From contig JADHMP010000002.1 in assembly GCA_016779985.1 (NCBI GenBank), forward strand, positions 124,001 through 188,000: a stretch of 64,000 bases of DNA, given 5' to 3'. Under the pieces are notes generated by a model, which made no database searches, was not told where the DNA came from, and worked only from the letters and a program-made list of their open reading frames with translations. How positions within the stretch are numbered: the first letter of the stretch is position 1; each line of letters begins with the position of its first letter. The translations under genes were made by a program, and so were the position numbers. Of this stretch, positions 1 through 8,453 are shown piece by piece. The DNA is from JADHMP01 sp016779985 (GTDB lineage: Bacteria; Bacteroidota; Bacteroidia; Flavobacteriales; Flavobacteriaceae).

Positions 1-615
1 TGGTTTGGGAAACTTAAAGCGAAATGGATTTCCTTTTTTTGCCAGTCGATCAATTTCAGGTCCAGCAGGATAGGGGAGTCCTAGGAGTTTTCCACATTTA
101 TCAAAGGCTTCTCCAATTGCATCATCTAAGGTTGTTCCCAAGACGGTCATTTTAAAATAGTCTTCTACCCAAACTAGTTGTGTGTGACCTCCAGATAGTG
201 TAACACCAATAAATGGAAATTCAGGAGGGTTTAGATGCACCTCTTTTATAAAGTGAACTAAAAGGTGTCCTTGCATGTGGTCAATTTCTAGAAGGGGTAT
301 CTGCCATGCCATTGCTAAAGATTTGGCAAACGCCCCTCCAACTAAAAGAGAACCTAAAAGACCAGGACCTTGTGTATATGCAATTGCTCCTATTTGTTTT
401 TTGTCGATATTTGCTTGTCGAAGAGCTTGATGTATTACTGGCACAATATTGGATTGATGTGCTCTAGAAGCTAATTCTGGAACAACACCTCCATATTGTT
501 TATGTATCTCTTGATTGGCGATGCAATTAGATAATACATGACTGCCTTGAAGAACAGCAGCAGCAGTATCATCACAAGAAGATTCTATCGCTAATATAAA
601 GGGTGTCTTTGACAA
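1..615 (-). CDS. tsaD: tRNA N6-adenosine threonylcarbamoyltransferase TsaD, 5' part (runs off the left edge)
   Basis: Reading leftward from a TTG at 613-615, the protein begins SKTPFILAIESSCDDTAAAV, the N-terminal ATPase-like signature of the TsaD/Kae1 family. The iron-binding HMQGH segment follows at about residue 110 and LSGGHTQLV soon after. TsaD transfers the threonylcarbamoyl group onto A37 of ANN-decoding tRNAs in the cytoplasm, with TsaB and TsaE. The C-terminal third lies outside the window. The gene is divergent from tamB with a 58 bp spacer. TTG was chosen because no ATG precedes the conserved N-terminus and the family starts at this point. Confidence 0.95.
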   Translation of the reverse strand, partial: MSKTPFILAIESSCDDTAAAVLQGSHVLSNCIANQEIHKQYGGVVPELASRAHQSNIVPVIHQALRQANIDKKQIGAIAYTQGPGLLGSLLVGGAFAKSLAMAWQIPLLEIDHMQGHLLVHFIKEVHLNPPEFPFIGVTLSGGHTQLVWVEDYFKMTVLGTTLDDAIGEAFDKCGKLLGLPYPAGPEIDRLAKKGNPFRFKFPKP

Positions 616-631
616 GATTATAATTTAATAA

Positions 632-639
632 CAAAGTTA
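632..639 (-). promoter_or_regulatory. candidate -7 box for tsaD
   Basis: On the minus strand the 8-mer TAACTTTG matches the Bacteroidota -7 consensus TAnnTTTG and lies 16 bases upstream of the tsaD TTG. No well-spaced upstream TTG (-33) is present, so the assignment rests on position and the single box. No equivalent box is visible for tamB in the same spacer. Confidence 0.4.
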
Positions 640-673
640 TAGTAAAGCAATTAAACGATCTTATAAAATAGCA

Positions 674-3600
674 TTGTTCCTACTCAGTAGTCTAACATTT
701 CTAGTTTTACTGCTAGCACTTTTATTATCAACTACGAAGGTTCAGACTCTTTTAGCACAACGCTTTACAGCTCGAATTAATACTAATTTTGAGACCAATT
801 TTGCCTTAAATCAATTTACAATTGATTTAGATGGTAAAGCCTCATTAAATGGCCTATACATTGAAGACCATCATGCGGATACATTAGCCTATGTGAACAA
901 CATTCGCCTGTCACTCGTAGATCTAAATACTCTTTTGGATGGAAAAATTCAACTGCACTCACTTTTCCTCGAAAATATGCAAATAACAAATACACAATAT
1001 GAAGGGGAAAAAAAGGATGCCCTAAGTCAATTTATAAGCCTATTCAACAAAAGAAATAATGATTCAACTGCTGCTCCCGTTTCGATAAATACACTTGAAA
1101 TAAGTAAGGGTCTTTATCACCAAAAAAATAAAGAGGAAAAACAGAAGAAAAGTTTTCAACTTCAAGAAGTCAATCTAAAGGCAAAAAATCTAATTCTTTC
1201 AGGTAAAAATATGGAAGGTCAGATATTGTCATTCTCAGGAGTAGAATCACTTAAGGGCACTGAATTTTCACAGGGGCAATTTTTATTTGACTATTATCCA
1301 AAAGAAATCAATTTAAAAGCGCTTGAAGTCAAAACCAACAATGAATATATAGCAGGAAATTTTTCACTTAAGGATAGTATAAATAGCCTAACAAACTGGA
1401 AAGATTCTGCAGAGTTGACCATTGAATTGGATAGTATTTCTGTTGAGCCAAATAAATGGTTTAAAAAACAAGCAAATAGAATCTCATGGCCCAAAATTAG
1501 TGGTTCAATATATGGAAAAGGAAACCTGCAAAACTTTATACTTGACACCTTAGCTTTACAAAGTGAATGGGGTTTTATTGCCCTTAAAGGAAATGCGATA
1601 AACCTCGATAAACTTGAGAACTTAAATTTGAATCTTCAATTTTACGTTAAAGATTTAGCTCCAAAAAAAATCGAAATTCCTTTAGATCGTTCATTAGTAT
1701 CAAATTTTAATCTACAAGACAGGATTAATTTTGAGGGTCAATTAGAACTTGAAAATTCAAAAATTGATTATGATTTTTCGGTGGTGAGCGATTGGATTGC
1801 AGCCTCTGTAAAAGGTCATATTGGAAAAGGATTTCTTTTTAAAGAAGATTATAACGACTCTTTCGACATAGAAACAAAAGTGAAGAGAATTAACATGAAC
1901 CGTTTTGCTAATGCTTCAACTTCTTCTATTTATCTTTCAGGAGATTTAAAGTGTAAAGGTGAAGGAAGAACCCTAGAAGACCTAAAGGGCTCTTGGCAAT
2001 TAGAGCAATTGAAGGTATTTCAAAACAAAAAAAAGCTCATCACTTTCAATGGAAGTGGTAGTTATGAGGACAAACAACTCAATAGCTCTATCACAACAAC
2101 CTCAGAATTTCTTTCTCTAAAAAGTGATTTGGTTTTTGATCATTCATTGGATTTGCCAAAAATTGCAACAGCAGTCAATATTGAAGCGCTTGATCTTAAT
2201 TATTTTTCAAAAAACTTAGGGGGTGGAAAGGCCTTATTTGAAGGAATTTTATTGGGTAATATTTCTGGTAGTAATTTAAACAATATGACAGGTTCATTAA
2301 CAGGTGCTTCTCTATCATTAGAAACAGCTGTCGACACACTTTATTTTAGTCCATTCACTTTGAATCAAAAAACTGAAGACGAGGAACGTGTTTTAGAGAT
2401 TAAAAACCAAGACATTATACAACTCAAAATGAAAGGGAACTATAAGAATGAAACTTTACTCCCTTTATTTCAAAATGCTTTGTCTGAGGTATACACTTTT
2501 CTGCCCGAAATTAAAATTGAATCCAAACAATCACTCCTATTCAATGTTACTATATACGAAAAGATATTAAACGCGCTTTATCCAAAACTCCAAGCAAAAC
2601 AAAATATAAATATTAGTGGTAAGATTAATAGCACGAAAAAACAATCTCAGATCATTGTTGATTCTCCCTTTTTCAATTGGGAAGATTTTAAATTTGAAAA
2701 TATTCATTTTCAATTGGATACTCAAAATCCTATTTATAATACCTATCTCAGTGTTGATGAATTAGTTTATAAAAACGAAAAAGTTAAAGACTTCAATATA
2801 ATAAGCACTTCACTAAAAGACACCCTATATTTTAGATCAGAATTTAGCCGCAGCCTCGATAATTCCCCCTTTGCTATTAATTTTTATCATACTCTGGATA
2901 TGGATAAAAAGATAGTTTTTGGTATTCAAAATTCTGATCTGACATTTAAAGACACAAAATGGAAGCTGAATCCCCAAAACGGCAAAATGCAAAAAATCCT
3001 ATATGATTCAGAAAATAAGCGACTAGAGTGGAATAACTTTTCGTTAGAATCGGACTCTAGAACTTCCTATCTGCGATCCTCAGGGTCTTGGCAAGGTGAA
3101 GAAAGACTCTCACTCTCTTTAGATATAAAAAACCTTCCGTGGGAAGCATTTATTCCACAAAAAGATATTTTTAAAACCACAGGTTTTATTGGCCTTTCAA
3201 TGGAATACATCAAATCACCAGAAGAGAATAAATTGCTACTGGATGGTGAGTGGAAAGACTCAAATGTGAATGGACAAACGATGGGAAACCTTACGTTTAA
3301 TGCGAATGGAAATACCCAATTAAATTCATATCAAATCCAAATGAGTCTGGTTGATCAAAATCTAATTCGATTTCAAGGAAAGGGAACTATTTTAGGAAAG
3401 AACGATCCGAAACTCAATCTTGACTTTAACTTTAATGACTTTGAGATTGGTTTTCTGTCACCTCTGGGGAAAAAGGCAGTAGATAAAATAAGAGGAAATT
3501 TAACCGGAGATGTAAATGTTTGGGGACCACTTAGTAAATTAAACCACAGCGGTCAGCTTAATCTTCGACAGGCAGGTATTGGCGTACCTTACCTAAATAC

Positions 3601-5086
3601 TGACTACTCTATTAGTGAGGCTAAAGTTAATTTGTATGAACAAACTTTTGATTTTACCCCATTAGAATTAGTTGATAGCAAAGAACAAACAAGAGCACAG
3701 CTTAAAGGAAAAATTAATCATAATAATTTTAAGGATTGGAATACCTCTTTAGCCGCTAAATCCTCAAGAATTATGCTGCTCAATAAACTTGATGAACCTG
3801 AAGTATTATTTTATGGTGATGGCTATTTAAATGGTGACATATTCTTAGAGGGCCCATTTAAAAACTTAAATATAACGGTAACAGGGAGAACCGAAAAGGG
3901 CACATCTATCAAGATTCCTTGGTCTGAAGATTATGGATTAGCCGACACTTCATATATCGAATTGGTTAATAAAAGTGTTCGTTCAAATGAACCTTCAGGT
4001 GTTCAAATCAACTTAGCACAAGATGAGATTAGTGGTGTAGAAATGAACTTTGAATTAGATGTTGATCCAAATGCTGAAATAGAAATTGTGATTGACCAAG
4101 AAACAGGGAGTTTTCTCAAAGGACGTGGAGCAGGAAGTCTTTTTATGGAAATCAACACCCTTGGAAAATTTAATATGTGGGGGGATTTTATAACCTATGA
4201 CGGTATTTATAATTTTAAAAATTTAGGTGTAATAGATAAAAAATTCAATGTAAAACCCGGTGGAACTATCGTGTGGGAAGGTGATCCCCTCATTGCTCAA
4301 ATGAATATTGAAGCCCTTTATGAAGTGCCCGGAGGAGCTAATCCAGCACTGATGCTAGACAATCCAAATTTCAATAAAAAAATACCCACAGAAGTGTTAA
4401 TTCAACTACAAGGCAACCTCCTAAAACCAGACGATCCACTTTTTGAAATACAATTTCCAAATACAAGTGGAACCGTAGCCTCCGAAATAAACTACAGACT
4501 TGCTGACCCACAACGTCGACAGTTGCAAGCGCTCTCTCTTCTTTCCCAAGGAATATTCATCAATGAAGTGAGTGTTTCGATGGAAGGGATCACTAATAAT
4601 TTATACCAAAAAGCATCAGATATATTTTCAAGTTTATTAAACGAAGACAATAATAAACTTCAAATCGGAGTAGATTATCTTCAAGGTGATAAAAGTGCTC
4701 TTTTGGATATTGCTACGGCCGATAGACTCGGTTTCACACTTTCCACAAAATTGAGTGAAAAAATACTCCTCAACGGTAAAATTGGTGTTCCTGTTGGGGG
4801 TGTAGAGCAAACCCTTGTGGTAGGGAATGTTCAAATAGATTTTATATTAAATGAAGACGGCACGTTAAAGGCAAAAGTTTTCAATAAAGAAAATGAATTT
4901 CGATATATAGGAGATGAATTAGGCTACACACAAGGAGTTGGGCTTTCCTATGAAGTGGATTTTGATACCTTTGGGACATTAATTCAAAAAATCATAAAAA
5001 ACCCTACAAAAGAAGAAAATAAATTACCTTCTGTTACAGTTGAAGTCCAAGAAGAAAACAGCATAGATTTCATCAATAAAAATTAA
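674..5086 (+). CDS. tamB: TamB-family translocation/assembly module protein (inner-membrane-anchored AsmA-like)
   Basis: A 1470-residue protein with one N-terminal transmembrane helix (about residues 1-20, very Leu-rich) followed by a long beta-rich periplasmic part. The C-terminal ~450 residues carry the TamB/DUF490 domain, including the GxGAGSLFMEINTLGKF and WEGDPLIAQMNIEALY regions. TamB proteins span the periplasm as a hydrophobic groove; they are implicated in outer-membrane protein assembly and phospholipid transport. Start is a TTG that places the helix directly at the N-terminus. The divergent tsaD-tamB arrangement fits Flavobacteria. Family call is firm; the precise cargo is unknown. 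Confidence 0.9.
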   Translation: MFLLSSLTFLVLLLALLLSTTKVQTLLAQRFTARINTNFETNFALNQFTIDLDGKASLNGLYIEDHHADTLAYVNNIRLSLVDLNTLLDGKIQLHSLFLENMQITNTQYEGEKKDALSQFISLFNKRNNDSTAAPVSINTLEISKGLYHQKNKEEKQKKSFQLQEVNLKAKNLILSGKNMEGQILSFSGVESLKGTEFSQGQFLFDYYPKEINLKALEVKTNNEYIAGNFSLKDSINSLTNWKDSAELTIELDSISVEPNKWFKKQANRISWPKISGSIYGKGNLQNFILDTLALQSEWGFIALKGNAINLDKLENLNLNLQFYVKDLAPKKIEIPLDRSLVSNFNLQDRINFEGQLELENSKIDYDFSVVSDWIAASVKGHIGKGFLFKEDYNDSFDIETKVKRINMNRFANASTSSIYLSGDLKCKGEGRTLEDLKGSWQLEQLKVFQNKKKLITFNGSGSYEDKQLNSSITTTSEFLSLKSDLVFDHSLDLPKIATAVNIEALDLNYFSKNLGGGKALFEGILLGNISGSNLNNMTGSLTGASLSLETAVDTLYFSPFTLNQKTEDEERVLEIKNQDIIQLKMKGNYKNETLLPLFQNALSEVYTFLPEIKIESKQSLLFNVTIYEKILNALYPKLQAKQNINISGKINSTKKQSQIIVDSPFFNWEDFKFENIHFQLDTQNPIYNTYLSVDELVYKNEKVKDFNIISTSLKDTLYFRSEFSRSLDNSPFAINFYHTLDMDKKIVFGIQNSDLTFKDTKWKLNPQNGKMQKILYDSENKRLEWNNFSLESDSRTSYLRSSGSWQGEERLSLSLDIKNLPWEAFIPQKDIFKTTGFIGLSMEYIKSPEENKLLLDGEWKDSNVNGQTMGNLTFNANGNTQLNSYQIQMSLVDQNLIRFQGKGTILGKNDPKLNLDFNFNDFEIGFLSPLGKKAVDKIRGNLTGDVNVWGPLSKLNHSGQLNLRQAGIGVPYLNTDYSISEAKVNLYEQTFDFTPLELVDSKEQTRAQLKGKINHNNFKDWNTSLAAKSSRIMLLNKLDEPEVLFYGDGYLNGDIFLEGPFKNLNITVTGRTEKGTSIKIPWSEDYGLADTSYIELVNKSVRSNEPSGVQINLAQDEISGVEMNFELDVDPNAEIEIVIDQETGSFLKGRGAGSLFMEINTLGKFNMWGDFITYDGIYNFKNLGVIDKKFNVKPGGTIVWEGDPLIAQMNIEALYEVPGGANPALMLDNPNFNKKIPTEVLIQLQGNLLKPDDPLFEIQFPNTSGTVASEINYRLADPQRRQLQALSLLSQGIFINEVSVSMEGITNNLYQKASDIFSSLLNEDNNKLQIGVDYLQGDKSALLDIATADRLGFTLSTKLSEKILLNGKIGVPVGGVEQTLVVGNVQIDFILNEDGTLKAKVFNKENEFRYIGDELGYTQGVGLSYEVDFDTFGTLIQKIIKNPTKEENKLPSVTVEVQEENSIDFINKN

Positions 5087-5150
5087 TTTTTTTAATTATT
5101 ATATTTCAATTAAAACTATAATTACCTTTCGTCACTGTAAATTTAATCCT

Positions 5151-5158
5151 TAAATTTG
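5151..5158 (+). promoter_or_regulatory. candidate -7 box for pfkA-gapA-NAG kinase
   Basis: TAAATTTG is a perfect TAnnTTTG match 16 bases before the pfkA ATG, in an AT-rich 88 bp spacer after tamB. No TTG at the usual 17-23 base spacing is seen. The next two genes follow at 26 and 12 bases without another box, so this is probably the promoter for all three. Confidence 0.5.
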
Positions 5159-5174
5159 GCGCGAATTTAAACGA

Positions 5175-6161
5175 ATGAAAAGCAAAGTCAATCGTATTGC
5201 AGTTTTAACTTCTGGAGGCGATGCCCCTGGAATGAATGCTGCTGTTAGAGCAGTGGTTCGAACCGCTGTGTTTTACAACATTACTTGTTTTGCTGTTTAC
5301 AAAGGATATCAGGGGCTAATTGATGGGGATTTTGAAGAAATGAATGCTCGTAGCGTTAACAATATTGTAAATAAAGGAGGTACTATTCTCAAATCTGCAC
5401 GCTGTCTAGAATTTAGAACAATAGAAGGAAGAGAAAAGGCCTTAAAAAATATACAAAAACATAAAATTGATGGGCTAATTGTTATTGGAGGTGATGGAAC
5501 CTTCACAGGGGCAATGGTTTTTCAAAAAGAACACAATATACCAGTCATCGGCATTCCCGGCACAATAGACAATGATATTAGTGGAACTACCTCAACAATA
5601 GGATATGATACAGCTTTAAACACTGTAATTGGAGCTATTGATAAAATTAGAGATACAGCTATTTCACACAACCGATTATTTTTTGTTGAGGTCATGGGAC
5701 GTGATGCGGGTCATATAGCACTAAATGCAGGTATTGGCGCAGGAGCAGAAGAAATTTTAATTCCTGAGGAAGACATGGGCTTGGATCGTCTGTTAGAGTC
5801 GCTAAAGCGAAGTGAAAAGACAGGGAAACAGTCAAGTATTGTTGTGATAGCGGAAGGTGATAAGACGGGTAAAAATGTTTTTGAAATAGCTTCATATGTG
5901 GAGCAAAACATGCCTTATTATGAGGTTCGGGTGTCTGTATTGGGACACATGCAACGAGGAGGTGCTCCTTCCTGCTTTGATCGAGTTTTAGCCTCAAGAA
6001 TGGGCGTGCATGCCGTTGAATCTATAATCGATGGAAAAACTAATATGATGGTTGGGCTCATGCATGAAAAAATGACCCTCTATCCACTGCAAGACGCTAT
6101 AAAAGGAAAATCAAAAATTAGCAAAGATTTAATTCGAGTATCTGATATACTCACCATATAA
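5175..6161 (+). CDS. pfkA: ATP-dependent 6-phosphofructokinase
   Basis: 328 residues, the normal length for bacterial PfkA. The nucleotide loop is near the N-terminus (TSGGDAPGMNAA), GGDGT is at 105-109 and the catalytic TIDND at 130-134, preceded by PG. GGDG rather than GGDD, and PGTIDND rather than PKTIDND, are the hallmarks of the ATP-using rather than the pyrophosphate-using enzyme. It phosphorylates fructose 6-phosphate, the committed glycolytic step, in the cytoplasm. It is followed after 26 bases by gapA, and the two are likely co-transcribed. Confidence 0.97.
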   Translation: MKSKVNRIAVLTSGGDAPGMNAAVRAVVRTAVFYNITCFAVYKGYQGLIDGDFEEMNARSVNNIVNKGGTILKSARCLEFRTIEGREKALKNIQKHKIDGLIVIGGDGTFTGAMVFQKEHNIPVIGIPGTIDNDISGTTSTIGYDTALNTVIGAIDKIRDTAISHNRLFFVEVMGRDAGHIALNAGIGAGAEEILIPEEDMGLDRLLESLKRSEKTGKQSSIVVIAEGDKTGKNVFEIASYVEQNMPYYEVRVSVLGHMQRGGAPSCFDRVLASRMGVHAVESIIDGKTNMMVGLMHEKMTLYPLQDAIKGKSKISKDLIRVSDILTI

Positions 6162-6187
6162 AGTTTAACTTAAAATTTTACTCAGCA

Positions 6188-7180
6188 ATGAACATAGGTA
6201 TTAATGGATTTGGAAGAATAGGACGCTTAGTTTTTCGATCCGCAATGAAGCAAAACGATATTACTGTAACTGCAATTAATGATTTATTGGATGTTAACCA
6301 TCTAGCTTATTTACTTCAATACGATTCTGTTCATGGATCATATGATGGAACGGTAGCAGTTGAAGGCAATGATTTGATTGTAGATGGTGAAAGAATCAAA
6401 ATCACAGCAGAACGTGATCCTGCTACCATTGGTTGGGGAGACTTAGGTGTTGAGGTTGTGGCAGAATGCACAGGGATATTTACTACCTTGGATAAAGCAC
6501 AAGCCCATCTTGACGGAGGAGCAAAAAAAGTAGTTATCTCTGCCCCTTCAGCAGATGCACCTATGTTTGTTATGGGAGTAAATCATTTTGAAGCCACATC
6601 AGATCAAACAATTGTTTCAAACGCTTCTTGTACTACAAATTGTCTTGCTCCAATAGCTAAAGTGCTAAATGATAATTATGGTATAGAAGAAGGATTAATG
6701 ACAACTGTTCATGCTACAACAGCCACTCAATTTACTGTAGATGGTCCATCAAGAAAAGATTTTAGAGGAGGTAGAAGTTCTTTATTGAATATTATCCCTG
6801 CCTCAACAGGAGCAGCCAAGGCAGTAACAAAAGTGATTCCTTCTTTAGTAGGAAAATTAACAGGCATGGCGTTTCGTGTGCCCACAGCGAACGTATCTGT
6901 TGTTGACTTAACAGTCCGCCTAGAGAAAAGTACATCGTATGATGATATCAAAGCTAAAATGCTCTCAACTTCTCAAAATGAAATGAAAAACATTTTAGGC
7001 TATACTGAAGAGCCCTTGGTTTCACAAGATTTTGTAGGCGATATCAGAACCTCAATTTTTGATGCTGGCGCAGGAATGGAGTTGAATGCCAATTTTTATA
7101 AAATTATTTCTTGGTATGATAACGAGTGTGGCTATTCAAACAAACTGCTTGACTTAGCCAAGCATATATATTCATTGTAA
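6188..7180 (+). CDS. gapA: glyceraldehyde-3-phosphate dehydrogenase, type I
   Basis: 330 residues. The Rossmann motif INGFGRIGR begins at residue 4, and Asp32 in INDL favours NAD+ over NADP+. The active-site SNASCTTNC places the catalytic cysteine at 148, and the C-terminal WYDNECGYSNK is typical. It oxidises glyceraldehyde 3-phosphate to 1,3-bisphosphoglycerate. It sits between pfkA and a sugar-kinase-like gene in what looks like one glycolytic operon. Only one gap gene is present in the window, so a catabolic role is inferred from its neighbours. Confidence 0.97.
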   Translation: MNIGINGFGRIGRLVFRSAMKQNDITVTAINDLLDVNHLAYLLQYDSVHGSYDGTVAVEGNDLIVDGERIKITAERDPATIGWGDLGVEVVAECTGIFTTLDKAQAHLDGGAKKVVISAPSADAPMFVMGVNHFEATSDQTIVSNASCTTNCLAPIAKVLNDNYGIEEGLMTTVHATTATQFTVDGPSRKDFRGGRSSLLNIIPASTGAAKAVTKVIPSLVGKLTGMAFRVPTANVSVVDLTVRLEKSTSYDDIKAKMLSTSQNEMKNILGYTEEPLVSQDFVGDIRTSIFDAGAGMELNANFYKIISWYDNECGYSNKLLDLAKHIYSL

Positions 7181-7192
7181 TTCTCTCAGAGA

Positions 7193-8053
7193 ATGATATT
7201 AGTTGTCGATAGTGGTTCTACCAAAACAGATTGGATTGCAATGAATCCGTCAGGTGATGTTTTGTTTGCTACTCAGACACTTGGTTTGAATCCTCAAGTG
7301 CTTTCCAGTGCCATTTTGTCTGAACGAATAATCAACAACTTTGACCTTTATCAAAACCGGAAGGAAGTAACTCATCTTTATTTCTATGGTGCGGGTTGTG
7401 GTGTTCCATCCCCTCAAAAAAGAATTGAACGCGTTTTTAAAGAAATATTTATTAATTCCGAATTTATAATAAAAGAAGATACCTATGCAGCTGTTTATGC
7501 AACAGTGTCGATAGGTGAACCTGCGATTGTTTGTATTTTAGGGACAGGTTCTAATTGTTCATATTATGATGGAGAAAATATTGAGCAGCGTGTAACTTCC
7601 TTAGGCTACATTTTGATGGATGAGGCTAGCGGTAATTTTTTTGGCAAACAACTGATTAGAAGTTATTATTTCAAAACCATGTCTCAAGAACTGGCCTCTA
7701 AATTCGAAAAAGAGTATGATCTCGATCCAGACACAGTCAAAGAAAACATTTATCGTCGAGAAAACCCTAATACCTACTTAGCCACTTTTAGTAAGTTTTT
7801 GATTCAACACAAGTCAAATGCCGTCTTTCAAAGCATTATAGCAGATGGCCTACAACGCTTCATAGAACATCAAATTTTACAATTTGATGATGCTAGAGAA
7901 GTGCCTGTTCATTTTATTGGGTCTATTGCCTACTTCTTAAAAGATGAAATTGAACTTTCTTTTCAAAAAAATAAGTTGAGATTGGGCAGCATAGTTCAAC
8001 GCCCTATTGACGAGCTAGTCAATTTTCATAAAGAAAAGGCATCAAGAGTCTAA
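7193..8053 (+). CDS. BadF/BadG/BcrA/BcrD-type ATPase, N-acetylglucosamine kinase-like
   Basis: 286 residues with the ASKHA fold signature: phosphate-1 loop VDSGSTKTDW at residues 4-13 and a second glycine loop GTGSNCSYYDG at about 118. In Bacteroidota this family next to gapA is usually labelled N-acetylglucosamine kinase; the fold and DSGSTKTD motif match that clade. It would phosphorylate free amino sugar in the cytoplasm, which fits the NagZ-like and amidase genes 4-9 kb downstream. Its last four bases overlap the end of convergent ridA. Substrate is inferred, not shown. Confidence 0.8.
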   Translation: MILVVDSGSTKTDWIAMNPSGDVLFATQTLGLNPQVLSSAILSERIINNFDLYQNRKEVTHLYFYGAGCGVPSPQKRIERVFKEIFINSEFIIKEDTYAAVYATVSIGEPAIVCILGTGSNCSYYDGENIEQRVTSLGYILMDEASGNFFGKQLIRSYYFKTMSQELASKFEKEYDLDPDTVKENIYRRENPNTYLATFSKFLIQHKSNAVFQSIIADGLQRFIEHQILQFDDAREVPVHFIGSIAYFLKDEIELSFQKNKLRLGSIVQRPIDELVNFHKEKASRV

Positions 8054-8442
8054 TTGTTTGATGCAATAGCAATTACTGAAATTTCAACTTTTACATTTTT
8101 TGGCAACGTCTTGACTGCTACTGTCTCACGAGCAGGAGCAATATTTTCATCAAAATAGCTTCCATAAACGGCATTGACTTTTTGAAAATGAGACATATTG
8201 TCTAAAAAGATTGTAGTCTTAACGACATCTTCAAAACTCATTTGCGCTGCTTTCAAAACAGCAGAAAGGTTTTGCATCACTTGCTCTGTTTCTTTTTCAA
8301 TACTCTCATTGACAAAAGCCATGGTTTTGGGGTCAAGACCAATTTGTCCTGAAACATAAAGCGTATCGTCAACTTTGATAGCTTGATTATAAGGCCCAAT
8401 TGGAGCAGGGGCGTGTGGTGTTTTAATAATTTCTTTCTTCAT
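8050..8442 (-). CDS. ridA: RidA family 2-iminobutanoate/2-iminopropanoate deaminase
   Basis: 130 residues, standard for the YjgF/YER057c/UK114 family. The N-terminus APAPIGPYNQAIK, the central VSGQIGLDP and the C-terminal PARETVAVKTLPKNVKVEI contain the Arg that binds the imine carboxylate and the conserved VEI strand. RidA hydrolyses reactive enamine/imine intermediates released by PLP enzymes and so protects other PLP enzymes. It is 11 bases downstream of lptD on the same strand, so read-through is likely. Confidence 0.95.
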   Translation of the reverse strand: MKKEIIKTPHAPAPIGPYNQAIKVDDTLYVSGQIGLDPKTMAFVNESIEKETEQVMQNLSAVLKAAQMSFEDVVKTTIFLDNMSHFQKVNAVYGSYFDENIAPARETVAVKTLPKNVKVEISVIAIASNN

Positions 8443-8453
8443 TTTTAGCGTAT